The notes beneath the pieces are model-generated. The model had not been told where the DNA came from and searched no databases. It saw only the letters and a list, made by a program, of their open reading frames with translations. A stretch of 64,000 nucleotides of DNA from the NCBI RefSeq assembly GCF_964355755.1, contig NC_092671.1, positions 3,421,001 to 3,485,000 of the forward strand. The letters run 5' to 3'. Position numbers and translations under genes: made by a program. The stretch is from Antedon mediterranea. Taxonomy: Eukaryota; Echinodermata; Crinoidea; Comatulida; Antedonidae. Of this stretch, positions 37,701 to 52,700 are shown piece by piece; position 1 is the first letter of the stretch; every line of letters starts with the position of its first letter.

Positions 37701-40700
37701 GTCTAGGGCATGGCTGGTTGTAAAAAGGGTAGTTTAAAAAAAGCCCACTACTTTTAGTATGTATATAGCGGTTGAATTTACTGTAGGCTGTGTGGAAGCC
37801 TTCAAAGGTTTTTCGTACAGCACTCCTTCAAGTATCATATAAATTATGTGTTAGTATTTTGTATCTGGTTAATAAATTTCTTTTCTCTTTTTTGACATGT
37901 ATAAACACATGTTTAGTAATCTTATTACAAAAGGAATTTCCCATTGAAAGTTGTAATCTTTTGTTTGAACTAACAAAAGAATCTGAAGAATTTCTCAAAA
38001 AAAAAAAATATTTATCCAGCTTTGTTATTTTTTGTAGGTGTCTAGTGGCGTATGAAAAGATTAATCATGGAGGAGAAGATGCGGACGAGGTGCTACGCGG
38101 TGAGGGTGGACGTACAACCATATCTTATAGTACTGCGCAAAAGTTTAGCTATGGTCGTTGTGTACCAGGTACTGTATACATTTTTCAAAAACTAATTAAA
38201 AAATAAAATAATGCTTTGGGTTATGGCTTGATGACAAAGTAAAAAATTTAGATTAATTATTAACATGTTTTTTTGTGCCTTTGTCAATTATAACCACTTT
38301 TATACAAGAATGTTTACTCAATTTGTTTATTCAATTCGGTGTTAATAACACAAAAACAACACTTTATTTTTCAAAGCTGCATTAATATTAATTTAAAATC
38401 TAAATTTAATGGTTTCCAGTTTTTTTTAATGAGATTAACATAATACTTGATTTATTGTCATTCAAATTTCGAATAATAATTGGTTTTTGTTTAGACTTAG
38501 TACACAATCCACATGTTTAAATACTTTGGGTTTCCTGTGGTTTAAATTGTAAGGGTATAAACCACATGTCATTAAGAGATTGTCCTATATGAATGCTAAA
38601 ACCACTACACAGTTAATATTCTCAAACAAAAGATGTTTTTATGTTGAAACATACGTTTTTATGAATGCTAAATTTGATTATTATTTAATAAAATTATTTT
38701 AAAAAGTTTCAAAAATGATAATCCTTATTAATAGTTTTTTTGATTGATTGATTTTTATTGATTGATAATAGATATAGATAAATTATTTTTTATATTTTCT
38801 TACTACTTAATATTAAATTGTCATAATAAAATAATTCAATTATAAATAATATTAATTTTAATGAACTATTGGTTCTTTCTACAATTTTTTTTGGCCATTG
38901 TTCCCTGTTGTGGGGTGGGTGTCTTGAATGGGCCAGTATACAGTAATTTAATACTGTATTATTTTTGTCTATACAGTATCACAAACAAAATAGTAATTAA
39001 AATGCTATAATATAATAAATATAAAAAAAATACCTGTTAATATAAATGAAAGACACTCGAAATAAGAGAAATAAACATATTGCAGGTGTATAAAATGTTG
39101 CTAAATCTTTAGATTATCACGAATGTTGGGTGAATTTGACTTTTCATCATTTAAAATTGTAATATGTTTGTGGCTATTATTTGCAGTACGGTATGTATTC
39201 ACATGATGAAAACATATTGTGAGTGTTGTTGACATGCTGTTAATACAGACATAACAGGACCCATACGAATCCACCCCATCAGCAAATGCATGTCTCGGCT
39301 TATTACTGTGGAGTTGTTTATCTTATGTTTACATTACCTTTAAAGTAATTTAGCTGATACACATTGTAATAACGATTCATTAATCTATTTGTTTTTATCA
39401 GATAATGTCCGCATAACAACATGCATGGAAACAACTCTTATTAAGCAAACAGATTACGATAAACTGAGGCTATCACTTGAGTGTGGCCTTCCAAATGAGG
39501 TAGACTTTGCACTCAATGTATGTACCCTCTTATCTAATGAGAGTAAGCATGTTTTACATCTGGAGCAGGAACCTAGGCTACTCGATCTTCTGCTTGCACA
39601 TGTAGGCATTTTCTTAGAAGGTGAGAAAACTTATTATTTTTATTTCATTTTGATGTTTTCAGAGAAGTTACAGTAGCCAAGTTGTTAGAATCACTTGACT
39701 AAACTGAATTTTGAGTACAGTAGCTTATTCCCCACGGGCTGAAATAATAAAGGACTCGGCTTTTATTTGTTCATGAAGAAAAAAACTGTTAAAAAGTTCT
39801 TTCTATCAGAAAAAGACATTTGTTCAATTCCTGACAACTTCCAGACCAGCAAAATACCAGGGAGGATATGGCGGTGTGAAATAAACTAACCACCCTACCA
39901 CATACTACCACGACTTTAGTACAATGAGCTCATAATACTGTAGATTATTTCTCATAGACTTTAAGAATAAAGGACTCGGCTTTTTATTTGTTTATTAAGA
40001 AAAAACTTTTAAAACTCTTTTGATTTTGCTAATGGAATCTGCTCATTTTAGGTGCTGGGAGCTACAGAAATGTGTACCATGACAGTTGGAAAACTTACAC
40101 AGATCGTAATTTTGTCAAGTATTGGTACGACACAGTGCAAGATAAAGAAATAAGAGAAGTTATAGGACCAGACTCTAAAAAACCTAAAGGTATTCTTTTA
40201 CACTTTTATTTGGCTGGTGAGGTGATTCTTATTACAATTCCTAACTATTTTCAGAATTAAGTTTGTATAGTTTTAGCATAGGAAATAGTTCAGCTTTAAT
40301 TCTACTGAGATGTATGAGTACACTGTAGTTTGGTCAATTGATTGCATTTTATTTTTGTTTATCCGAGGTAAATTTATTGTTTACTGACTTACTTACACTA
40401 TAACCAGATACTCCTTTTCTGGCCAAATTCTGATTTTTTTTATTTTCCATTAAATTTTGTATTGAAATTATAATATTTCTGATTTTTCATAATTCATTTT
40501 AAAGAATTTGATTTCTGGTTTAAGGAAAGTTTGCGATTTTCTATAGTTCCAAAACAAATGGACTTGTAATTTAATCAATAATTTGTCCAGACAGTTTAGG
40601 TGAAAATCTGAGGCTTCTTTTATCAAACCAGTTAATTTATTCCATAAAGAATGGATTTTGTCATCTAAGATTTTAGAAATTTGAAATATGCATAAATATG

Positions 40701-43700
40701 CTTTTAAGTTATTTTGAAAAACTGACTTAAGGCAAAATCATTGGCTTTTGATAAATCTGTCCTGTTCATAATAATTACTATATTTGCACACACCTGGCTG
40801 ATAATAGCCAGAGCAAGATTTTAGGTGCTGTTTTTATTTGTATAATTTTTTATTTGCAGATATAAACAAGTTCAGTGACTCTCTGTTGTTTGCGCAAAGG
40901 AACGAGGGCATAAAAGATGTGGAAAGAAGTCGTATTTTACAGGTTTGTGTCGTGACAATTTGTATAGAGTTTATGATATTTTATTTCTTTTTTGGACAAT
41001 AAAACATCTAGAAAGAAACATAATTTGAGCAAGTACATGAAACGGGAAGAATATTCCTAAAAATGAAACATTTTTTTTTTTACAATGTATGTATATCTGG
41101 ATAAGTAACATTTTGGGATCTTATCTTCTATTGCACATATTACAGAAACTACATTTTGTTACTGTTCAACATATAATTTTAATTTGTTTCAATTTAGAAG
41201 TTTATGAGACAGTCACTGCAAAAAAACAGTGTGTTTGATTTCCAATAAATAAATTTCTTTAACAGGTTTAGTAAACCAAATGTATAATAACAAATAGCAA
41301 GTTTCCATTATCTTGACGTTTAAACAAATAACTAAAGCAATTAATATCGGTCTTGTTTTTGCGATGACAGGTTGGGATAATATTACGCAATCTATCGTTT
41401 GAGAAGCACAACCAACATGTAATGGCACGTCATCGGACACTTTATCGTTTCTTATTACTGTGTTCACATAATGATTGTTCTACGTTGAAACACATTGGAA
41501 TGGACACATTAAGTAACATAGCAGAATTAGTAAGTAGTTTATTTAACATTTCAAATTCAGTCAAACCTTTGGGACATTCTATTAAGGGGACACTGTCCCA
41601 TGAAACCGTTTATTAAGATACCCCTATCATTTCAGGGGACACACCTATTAAAGGGACACTGTCCCATGAAACAGTTTATTAAGATACCCCTATCATTTCA
41701 GGGGACACACCTATTAAAGGGACACTTTCACGTAAAACGAACAAAGGGCATTATATGTTTTAACACCAAGGGGCAATATTAACGCTAAAGTCAATCCCTA
41801 TTCGGGAGATACCCCTGTTAAGGGAACACTTTGTTGGGTCCTGAAGGTGTACCCATAATAGGGGTTTTACTGTATATTTTTTTAACACGGCCAACCTCTA
41901 TTTAGGTGACATCCTTATTAAGACATTTTGGTGGGTCGATAAAATGTCCTCTTAATAGAGGTTACTGTATTAATATTCTTTGTTGTATCTATTCTTTGTT
42001 TGTTTTAAAATGGTACAGTACTTTTAATTGAATTTTCGGAAATTTGATTGTGAGGGATTTATAATTGTTTTTTTTTTCTTTTGTTAGTTCAAACAAAAGA
42101 CTACAATTTTCAATGAGAAATTCCTTTTGTAATAAGATTACTAAACATGTGCTTATACACGTCAAACCAAAGAAAAGACATTTATTAACCATACAGTTTA
42201 CTCACTCAGAGCAACTTATTTTTTGAATGGTTATTAGCAATTTCTTACAGAAAAGTTCAACAAAAATGAATTCTTGTCCAAATCACTAAATATTTGTTTC
42301 CTTTTAATTTTTGCATACTTTCCTGTTTTTGTAATTACTATTTTTGAAAATGTTTACAGTATTTAATCTTAAGTAAACAGCAAATGTTTATATGTATAAT
42401 TTTTTTTTTCTGTCCTAATTTTCAGTTTAAATTCAGGATTCAAATTAAAATCTAAAACGAGACAGATGGTGACAATAAAAATATTATGTTTTTATTTTTT
42501 CAGATGTTTTATTATTTGTTTTACTTTTTGACTTTTTTACATTCCTTGTGAACTATTTGATATAAAAATATGATTATTTTTTATTTTGCAGTTTAACTTG
42601 GATCCTATTGACTATCGTAGTTCACAACTCATGTTTCACACAATTTATAAAGGACTTTATGATAAGGATAAATACGTTATGTTAAGAGGTAAGCCACTTT
42701 ATATATACATAGGTTAGCATTATGTCAGGCTGATTGTAGGATACATATGTATCCTTTCCTCTTTTCACATCCTTTCTCTTCGTATCCCCATCCCACAATT
42801 CACCCAACAAATGAACTGAACTATAAATATAAATTAACTATCGTCGCCCACAATGGACCCACTGCACATAAATTTAACTAATTGTCTCCCACCATGCATC
42901 CCTCTACACATAAATTAAACTATATCTCCCACAATGCATCCCTCTACACATAAATTGAATTGTCATCTTCCACAAGGCACACTAATACATGAACTATTGA
43001 CTCCCACAATGCACTCCCAATATATTAATTGAACTTGTCAAAACTTTGTCAAAGGGAAATGATATTAGATAATGTGTGACAGCTCTACCACGTACAACAC
43101 CATAATCTTAAACAACCGAAAGGGGATGCCAAGTTTTTAACTTATAAAAAGAAAAACAGATCGTGCCGATAACGTTATAAGAATCATCAAGCTTAATTGC
43201 GGTGACTCGCAGTTGATAGGTTGATAGATAACTTCCATAATTAAAGTTGATCATGTGACTTACTCGGTATATTTACGAAATGAGAAGGAAATTAACTGTC
43301 AAGACGAGAATACATTTAAACTTATGACTGTTGTTGCAGTATAAACATTTTAAACATTGGATGAATTGAAAAAAAAAATCTGAATTTTATCTAATAAACA
43401 TGTTAATATTAAATAATCTATTTCATAATAACACACAATTTTTACACTTTCATACGTATCCCTAAGCAAGAAACTCGCTGATTACAGGTTAACTACTGTA
43501 AACTATGATATCATGTTCCTGCTTATCAACTAAGTCTAATTTGAGGCTTATGTGTGGAGTAGAAGAGTCCATAGCGGAGGTTTTTAGGATGTGGGCTAGA
43601 AAGAGTCATGAGCTACAAACCTGCACTAGGTTAGGATTGAACCCTAGACCTTCGCATTTGAAGGCTATATAACGCTAACCACCTAGCTGCAACTTCACTA

Positions 43701-46700
43701 TATATCTTCAGTCTTCATCTACTTGTGAATTATACCTTTGTCCCTGGGTTTGTAGCACATGTCTACAACCTTTATTTTCTATAGCGAAAGTTTTTTATTA
43801 ATGCTGTAAAATAAAAGGAAACTATAAACAAACTGTTTGAATTTTGTAGGAAATGGTTAATAGATATAATTTTCCTTTCAAAGATTTATTCATAAAAGAA
43901 CAAGAATTCAGCTTTACAAATAATTAAAATACAATTTATAAAACATGTAGAATTATAAGTGCTTTCCCAGAAGACAAAATCATTTTACAATTTCAATAAA
44001 GACTTACAGTACATTTGTTGTATTATTAAATCTGAAAAATGACAACTAAGTAGTTGATATCATAAATTACTTTAGGGGAAGAGATGATCTACAATATTCA
44101 TTACTTTTTAAAATAATAGTATTATATTTCTGCAAGTTGCTTTTAAATATGAGAAGGGTTTTTGTATCATCAATTCGAAAATATGATTCATAACTCTTCA
44201 GAGGTTATATAAATTATGATATAATTGTGAAATTTATTTCTAATAGCTATTTTATTTTCATATCATTTAAATAAATGTTATTCTTATGTAAAGAGGCATA
44301 TGAGGTAAATTTGCAAAATTTATTTCTGAAATTAATAAATAAATACTTAGATCATTATTGTAAGAGGTAATCTAAATTATAAAATATTTGGATATACTTA
44401 CTTTTATTTACTTATAATATATTTATTTGTACATCATTACCTACAAAAATAAGCGGAATACATTTTAAATAAAATTTGCATAATTAAATAGTGTGCAAAT
44501 TTGATAATAAAATTATACCACAATTGGGATGTTTTTTTAATTTTTGAAGGGGTTCTTTTGGTTTACAATGTAATTATTTTGAAATATTATAATACAATTA
44601 TGCTTGATGTAAAAGAATAAATAAATAAATAACTGAAACTTTATTTTTGCATTTGTTTCAGCTATGGATATCGTAGAGAAGTTATGCAAAACTGTGGGAA
44701 ATTCCGAAATTCTCATTGAATGTCTTGAACAAAGACTTTATGACAGAGTGGTTGCGGTGCTCACAATTCACGATATTCAACTTCTTTTGGGTGCGCTTGA
44801 GTTACTACTTATATTGTCTGAGAAAGGAGAAGTCACTTGCACTCATATTGTAGAAAGTGATCGAAGTATTGGTAAGTAGTTTTGGTTTTAAATTTATTGA
44901 TCTAGTATGATTAATAAGGCGCATGTGATCATTCTTAAAGATGTATTGTTCGCCAAATGCAAGAAAAATTAACATTAATAAAATTAGACTTTGAATATGC
45001 CATTTTGTAGTTTAAGTCAATCATTCTGCAGAAAAAAACCCCAATAATTAATGTCTTCACTTATAAAATGTATAAAATCAAAGAATAAAAAAGATAACTG
45101 GTTAAATTCAACCAAAAACCTTTTGGTTTAAATTACAGTTTTTTTCAGGTAAGTAATTTATTTCGTGATCCATTTTTTGGTAAAAGTGAATAACTATTAT
45201 GGGACATAAAAATGGCATTCAACAAAAAAATGTTTTTTTGGCAGACAATATATCTTTAAGTATTGGTAGTACATCTTACATCTCAAATTTTTTTAAAGGT
45301 ATTCAAAAAATGTAATTAGTATTTTTATGCTATTTTTTTATAGATGTTTTAGTGTGTTTAGTAACTTTGGATGCACAGTCTCTTGGTCAAGATGCTTTCA
45401 TAGGTATCAAGATCGTTGACCATGCACCTGATGGCATCCATCATCCCATCGTTACAATCAACCAACAAGGTTCCATGGCTCAGGTGCGGGCACCGATGCC
45501 AACTGCCCCAATGAACCCCCAGCTACAACAGCAGGTTATGCCACAGACGGGGGTAAACCGAGTCCAGACAACGCCTGTCCAGAGACCTCTACCGATGGTA
45601 CATCTGGCTCGTGAGTACAAATTTTGTTATGTCAATTGAAGATTTGAAATAATAGAACATAGATTTGGCCAGATAATTGTTTATAGACTAAAATAAAGAA
45701 ACAATATAATTGCCATTTATTGATATTAAAACTTCTTATTACCTTACTGCTTTTTAAGGGCTTTAAAAGCTTTGGTTATTTTAAGTTCCCTTTTTCATAA
45801 CTTTTTGGTGACATATTTGCACATTTCCTTAGTTTTATAGAATATATTGATTGATTGTATACTTATGTATAATTCTTCATCTATAATGGATAATTAGTTG
45901 GTGATTACTCACAATGTTATATTATCACAAGCTACCATATTATTGATAATTTCATTTAAAAAAAATATCAATATCATCTCTCTTATTGTTTATTTTCGGA
46001 ACCAGGCTCCAGTCCGTTACAACGACCGTCATCCCAGAACACTATATCGGCAGTTTCAGGTACCCCGTTGCGACCTACTCCACCAAATCCTGACCCAGAC
46101 AACGAATCGTTTGCTTGCCAATGGTAACTAATTTTGTATTTGTTTTTTCTCATTATCTGTTTGTTCATTAGATGGTTAGATGAACATTGGATAAAATAAA
46201 AAGAACTGGGTTGATTGATACTGCCTCAGTTTTTAACTTAAGGATGTCTATTGACTTAAAGAAACTACTCCTATGATCTAAGTTAAGGTCACAATCTGCA
46301 TTTTAAGTAAAAATAAATACTATATAGATCTATTGCGATAATTTGTTCCGTCTTTTAAACGGTTTAAAATGTGAAAGTGGCACACTTTAATGTTTTTAGT
46401 TAACATTATGCATTATTTTTACAAAATGTCAACAATTGCAGGATAGTGTCTTACTAAAAATATTTATAAATTCCAGCTTTCTGTTTTGGAAGAATTCAAC
46501 TTTTTACCAGTAACATTTTTGCAAATTATTTTTTAAAGGTTAAATGCTACATATGAAGCTAACGTGAATGGGAAGGTTGCTAGGACGGACCTTTACGCAA
46601 GCTATCTATCTTCGTGTAGTAAAGCATCGCAAAAGGCTATACTATCTTCAACACATTTTGGAAGATGCTTAAAGTAAGTCGCCATTCACATTTTTATTTT

Positions 46701-49700
46701 TTTGGTTTTTTATTACATAACATCATAATCAATCATCTTTTAATGATAAAATATTTTATTTAAAAAAAACCAATTATAATATAAATGTTTCCATTTTTTA
46801 TAATTAATAGATAAAATATTATAATACGAACATTGAATAACTGTTTTAATCTCATTTTCATTTTTTATTGATAAATTATTTTTTCTAATAGATAATAACA
46901 GACTTAATATAAATAATATTTCCATTTTTCATAATAAATAAATAAAATACTATTGTTGTTATAGAGCTGTATTTCCTGGCGTACACTACCAGCGTACAGA
47001 GACACACGACGGACCGCAGTACCACATATTAGGAGTTAACAAACGAGCAATACAACTACCGCTAACGCCTTCCCTGCCACAAGCGTTCCAAGGTAAATTT
47101 ACAGCTTAGAATATGTTACAAAATGAAGGTCAGATACAAGATACTGTGCTGACCTTTATGGAATTGAAAAAGGCTCTACAATTGAGATTATAATAAACCA
47201 TTATTTGTCCTCTCTGTTAATAGATAGACTGTTCTTTTTCCATAGGAGCAGCACAAAGGTCAAATTTTGTGCCCCAGGTTCCACACGGGTCACCGCCACC
47301 AAGATATCCAGTATCACCTCAGGTGCAACGCACGCCTCAACAAGTACAGTACTATACATCGCCTCAAGTGACCCCTGGCACGCCCCAGCCTAGGATACGG
47401 CAACTAATTACAACCAATATGGTATACACCCCTGGTCAACAGTCACCGCTGCAGATGGGCCAACAAAGACAGGTGGTTGTACAGCAAGGTAATGGTCAAT
47501 CACAAACCATGGTAATACGTCAACAACAACATGGAATGAACCATCAAGGTGTCATGGTACAGCAACCTGGTGTATCAGTAAACCAAGGTGGCATGATACA
47601 GCAGCCTAGAATGGTACAAAGTCAAGGTGCTTTTGTGCAACAATCTGGTGCAGCACCAAACCAAAATATTATGGTACAGCAAACTAGTGTAGCACAACAC
47701 CAAGGTGTCATTGTACAACAGTCGGGGGTACCAACAAATCAGAGTACTATGGTACAACAGTCTGGGGTAGTACCAAACCAAACTGTGATGGTACAGCAGC
47801 CTAGTGTGGCAGTGAACCATGCACAACCTACTATAATGATACATCTTGGTTCACAGCAAACGGCACCACAACAAGCAAACCAACCTGGTAACACTCAGCA
47901 ACCAGGTGTACCAACAACCAGTACTGGAGCACCACAAACATGTCTAAATCAAGTGGTTTTGTCTAGACCACAACAATCGATTCAAACACAAATGGCGTTA
48001 TCTTCACCAAGTGTACCCCCTCAGGAATCGCCTAGCCAACCAAATCCACCAAGTCTACCAAAACCACCAAATCAACCAGGTACCACACCAACAACTCCAA
48101 CCACTAACAACCCTGCACCTGAATCAAAGTTAACACCACAGAAACCAGTTGGAGGAAGCCCAAAGAAACCAGGAACGATATCAGGAGTTGGTACACCTCA
48201 CAAGGCACAAGCTCCAGAACATCCCCCACTTGAAAATGGAGAGGTCCAGATTGAAAGAGTACCAAATATCCATGTTCAACACATACCATCCGGTGGAAAT
48301 ATCCAGCTTGGTAATGCGCCAGAAAAGATAGTGATGCAAGACTCTGGAGTGGTTACTGTAAACTCTCAACAGATGTCTGGCGTATCCTCTGCATTACACC
48401 AAGCATTGGTTGGCAATCAACCTGGTGAACAGGTGGGACAGCAGCAATCAAACATACAACATCCCCCAGTACAGCAGAACTCTACTCAAGCTCAAAACGC
48501 AGTACAACAGGTAAAAACTGTACCAGTACAATCCAACATTCAGGGTCAACAGTTCGTACAAAATATCCAGCAACAGTTTGTTGGACAAATATCTCACCAT
48601 CAGGCAATCCTTCCAAAAACGACATTTGTTCAAACGAGTCAGTCTTTAAATCAAAGTACAATAGTAGCAAGACCGATGGTGTCACCACAAGGCAGTCAGC
48701 CTGTCCAAATACAAAATCAACTCATCTACCAAAGACCTATAGCCCCCTCTCAATCATCTCGATATCAAGCCATTGCACCAAAGAGACCAAATTCATCGAC
48801 GAGTCCAAAACCAGCTGATTCGCCATTAATTAAGAAGTTATTGAAGGCAGGTTCAGGTTTGAAAGCATACGTATCGAACCCGAACCTTCTGAATCAGCAA
48901 CAAGTGCAGCAACTTCAAGGCCAGAATCAAATGGTTCTCCAGCAGATTCCAGGGCAGCAACCAATCTTGGTTAACCAGCAAGTGATACTTCCAAACCAGC
49001 AGTTCATCCAGCAGCAACAACCGATGATGCAGAACCAGTCAGTGGTTCAAAACCAACAACCGATGATAGTAAACCAAGTAAACCAGCAACCAGTAATGCA
49101 TAACCAGCAGCAACCGATGATTCAGAACCAACAACAATCGATGCTTCAAAATCAACAACTGGTTATGCAAAACCAGCAACAGAACCAGTTACAACCAGTT
49201 TCCACATCAGCTGGTGCGGTAATACTTAACAAACAACCACCCACTATTATGCTCTCTCAGCAACCACAGATTGTGCTCACTAGACCACCCCCTTCTTCTC
49301 CACATGCAGTACAGATTCAAATGCATCCAAAACCAATCCAGCCTAAACCAGACAAACAGTCCCCGATTCTAGAGGATCAAGAAAAGAAAATTGAACTTAT
49401 TAAAAATGAGGGTTATAGGACAGGTGAATCAATTGTCGAAAAAATGGAGGTTGATTCTCCAAGGAATGTAAATGGTGATGTCAAAATGAACAGGCAAGAA
49501 AGTGAGGAGTTAGATTCTGATAACGATGATGATCTAATTAACGGGAATGATAACAGAAGCGTGTCGACTAACGACAGCGGGATTAACGGTAACGATGATG
49601 AAAAAATCGATCATTTGATACAAAATGGACCAACAAAATTATCAGACGATATTTTACCTGCATCCGAAAAAATAGAAAAAATATTAAAGAAAGGTGCAAA

Positions 49701-52700
49701 GGGACTTGCTATAAACGCATTATCAAAAGAAAATTTATTAAACGGTTATCGGCCGGATGTGGGTGTTGAACTCACCGTACAAAGAGTGGAAAAACCAAAG
49801 ACGAACGGCAACCCTCCAAAATCTCTGGATGATTTAGCTCTTGCGGCAGCGGAGTGTCAGTCTGTTGAAAATAACAAGTCTAAACCAAAGGAAAAAATAC
49901 TGTTGAATGGTATTCCGAATGGAGGCGTGGCCTCTCCACACAGTGAAAGCAGTATGGATATTGATATATCTTCAAATACGAATACTAACGTTTTAAATGA
50001 AAATAATGAAAGAACTTTATCTAAATCTATCAACGATTGTAATAGCATTCCAATAACTGCCTGTGAAAGTCCGTCAGACACTGCGCGCAATACTGAAACA
50101 AACTCTGAACAAAAGGAGGTAAAAAATGTACCTATTTCAAGCTCCTCATCACCTTTACAAGCCGAGAATTCATCAAATGATAGTCAACCACAAACTCAGG
50201 GATCAAACCATCAACCGGTTGCTCTCAAGAAATCAAAGTTGCTGTTGGCGGATAACGGTCAGATTGATGGCAAGGGTTTAAAACGTCTTTTGGAAGCATC
50301 ACACATTCCGGCTAACACCATTCCATGCAAGGTTGGCATTTCCAGCGCTGCAGAGAGGAGAAGGAGGCGGTCGTCGTCCTCTTCAACGAGTAGTAAAAAG
50401 TCATCAAGTCGAAAGTCCTCGATGCCAGGAGTTGGACTTTATCTGTGTGAATGGAAAGGTTGTAAAAAGTGAGTTTTAAATTTATTATCTTCTTAAATGT
50501 TCTTATATTATAGCACTGTATCTAATGTATGTCTGGGCAATATAGCCAGTCTCACTTTTAATAGTTAAACATAATTTATCCGTTTGTTTTTTTAAAGATC
50601 TTACAACAAAGCAAAATCTTTATGGGTACATGCTAGCAAGGAACATGTGACTTCAGATGTGTATAGAGGTATTTGCGAGTGGAATGGCTGTGACCGCGTC
50701 AAACGTCAAGTATGGTCTTGTGTCAGCCATCTACAGGATAAACATTGTACAGAGGTAGCGTTGGCCGCCGCGTCTGCCAAGCGCACAGAGCAGATGTTAC
50801 GGCAACAGTCCACGCCGCCAAGTCATGCATCGTCACCATCACCTCAACCTCAATCTGTGCCACAGGCACCTGTCATCTACAATGCGCATAACGCGTATCA
50901 TGCAATACGAAGGAGTCTTCACGTTCCAGCTTTAAAAGATTTACTGGTAAGTCACAAATGTTTCATAAAATTTTAGCGTAGAAAATAATCTTTTTGTGAT
51001 CCATTTAAGAACCAATGTAGGTCAATAGGACACTACATGTAACCCGTATTTCAAGGGATATCCATATTAAGGCAACACCTTTTTTGGTCTGGAGAAGGTG
51101 TCCCCTTAGTAGACGTTCTTCTGTGTATGCTTCTATTCAGTGTTCAGTTTGTGTGTGTTCAATTCAGTTAAGTGTTTTAAGGGAAAAAGAGTTTACATCT
51201 ACTGAAAATTGTATTTTGCCCAATTTGGATTTCTGGATCAACAAGGCCATATACATGACTGCAGTCGCTTGCTCAAGTTAGTGTTTACCGACCAACCGAC
51301 CGACATAGTGAGTTGTTACACGCGACGAAAAATACATGGAAGCATACAATTTCTTTTCAAGATGCAGTATAACATATTTTAGTAGTATTTTTGAAAATGT
51401 ATAATTTATTTTTATGCAGGGTGAAAGTGAAGGACCTGTTACCAAAAGTATTCGTATCACAGCAGCATTGATTCTAAAAAATATAGCTAAGTATTCACCA
51501 GAGGGAAGAAGGTATGTACACTTTCATAATTTTTTTTTCTTCATAAAGCTCGGTTTCCACTATCGATGCAACGTTACACAACCTATGTAACGTAAGAAAA
51601 TCCCCTTCTAAAATTGTGTTTGTCCATGTCTGTGTGAAATCAGACCTGTTTGCAGCACTGTTTTTTTTTTTACCATATTTATTGACGGTGATCCATCCAG
51701 CAATTGCAGATCATTAAGGACCCTCAGAGGTTTAAAAGACAAACATATACACAAGATGCTCTACATAAACAAAGTCTTATTACAAGTCTTTGGGAGTGGA
51801 GTTATAATTTGTCCTTAGAAAAAATCCTGACCCCTGTAGTGGTAGCCAAGCATCGTAACCACCAAGTCACAACTCCACTCCTGTTGCGTCGTTGGTTCCA
51901 ACTTGTGATTACACAATACGCCACTTTTTGTGTTGCTGTGTTCTAGCTTGGTTCCCACTTGCATGGAATGCAGAAATGTAGACAAAACGTAAGTTAGATA
52001 ACCAGTTACAAGCGAAGGTTTGGATGATACATCCCATCGTGGGATTTCTTTAGTATTAAAATTCTGTAATTTAAAATGTTTGTAAACCAATTTTTTTCCC
52101 ATTTGGTTTACATTGAAAATGTACAGTACAGTATTATGTTTTCATGTCTTATTTAAATCAATGAATCTGTTGTTAACCACAAAATGGCTTATTATAATGA
52201 TTATAATAGGGAGGAAATGTATAATTGAAGAAATGTATAGCTAGTACTACTGTACATGCTTAATGTTCACATTATGTTGCTATGTACTACGTTGTATTGT
52301 GTCAACATTACATCATATGCTGTTAAGCTTAGGAAACAATTAAAGTGATCATACTATAAGACAATAATCATGATATAAATTAATACTGATCCTCGTTACA
52401 AGTATAAATAGTTTAGTCATGATTATCTGTGTCATACTCCTGATACTCATAGTGTGAGTCTGAGTCAACGATGCAACCTGTCGTTAAAAAGCTACATAAC
52501 GATGTTGCTCTTCTTTTATAACCACCATTTGTGACTTTTAAAATGTTTCATTCAAAATGTAATTAAAGTTTTGCTTCCTGACCATGTACGGTAAATAAGG
52601 TTATTATTCTAGGTAATCATTCAGTCATTTATCTTATAAGTAATGAAAATGATTCAGAAAATCAGTAAAAAAACATAGGTTAATAGAATTTAACAGAAAG

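Larger units (their letters stand above)
22245..38037 (+). other. ARID2 intron 3 (15.8 kb), transposon-dense
   Basis: The largest intron of the gene interrupts the end of the ARID domain. It holds at least eight inverted-repeat elements listed separately. Between them, 22300-24890 and 28560-31230 are AT-rich with short open frames but no exon with splice sites and family similarity. A repeat-like stretch at 23745-24230 and a possible element at 29480-29815 (TACTCGGGGTA...CACTCCGAGTAA) could not be classified. The 30 bases before exon 4 include the TTTGTAG acceptor. Confidence 0.7.

Noticed and set aside
37790-38037. Extension of ARID2 exon 4 upstream as coding
   Set aside because: The frame continues upstream, but it passes through repeat E, and the TTTGTAG acceptor at 38037 gives the exact phase and family match.
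47575-50090. Several minus-strand frames opposite ARID2 exon 15
   Set aside because: They are antisense to the Gln-rich coding exon (CAA/CAG repeats leave the opposite strand open) and have no family features.
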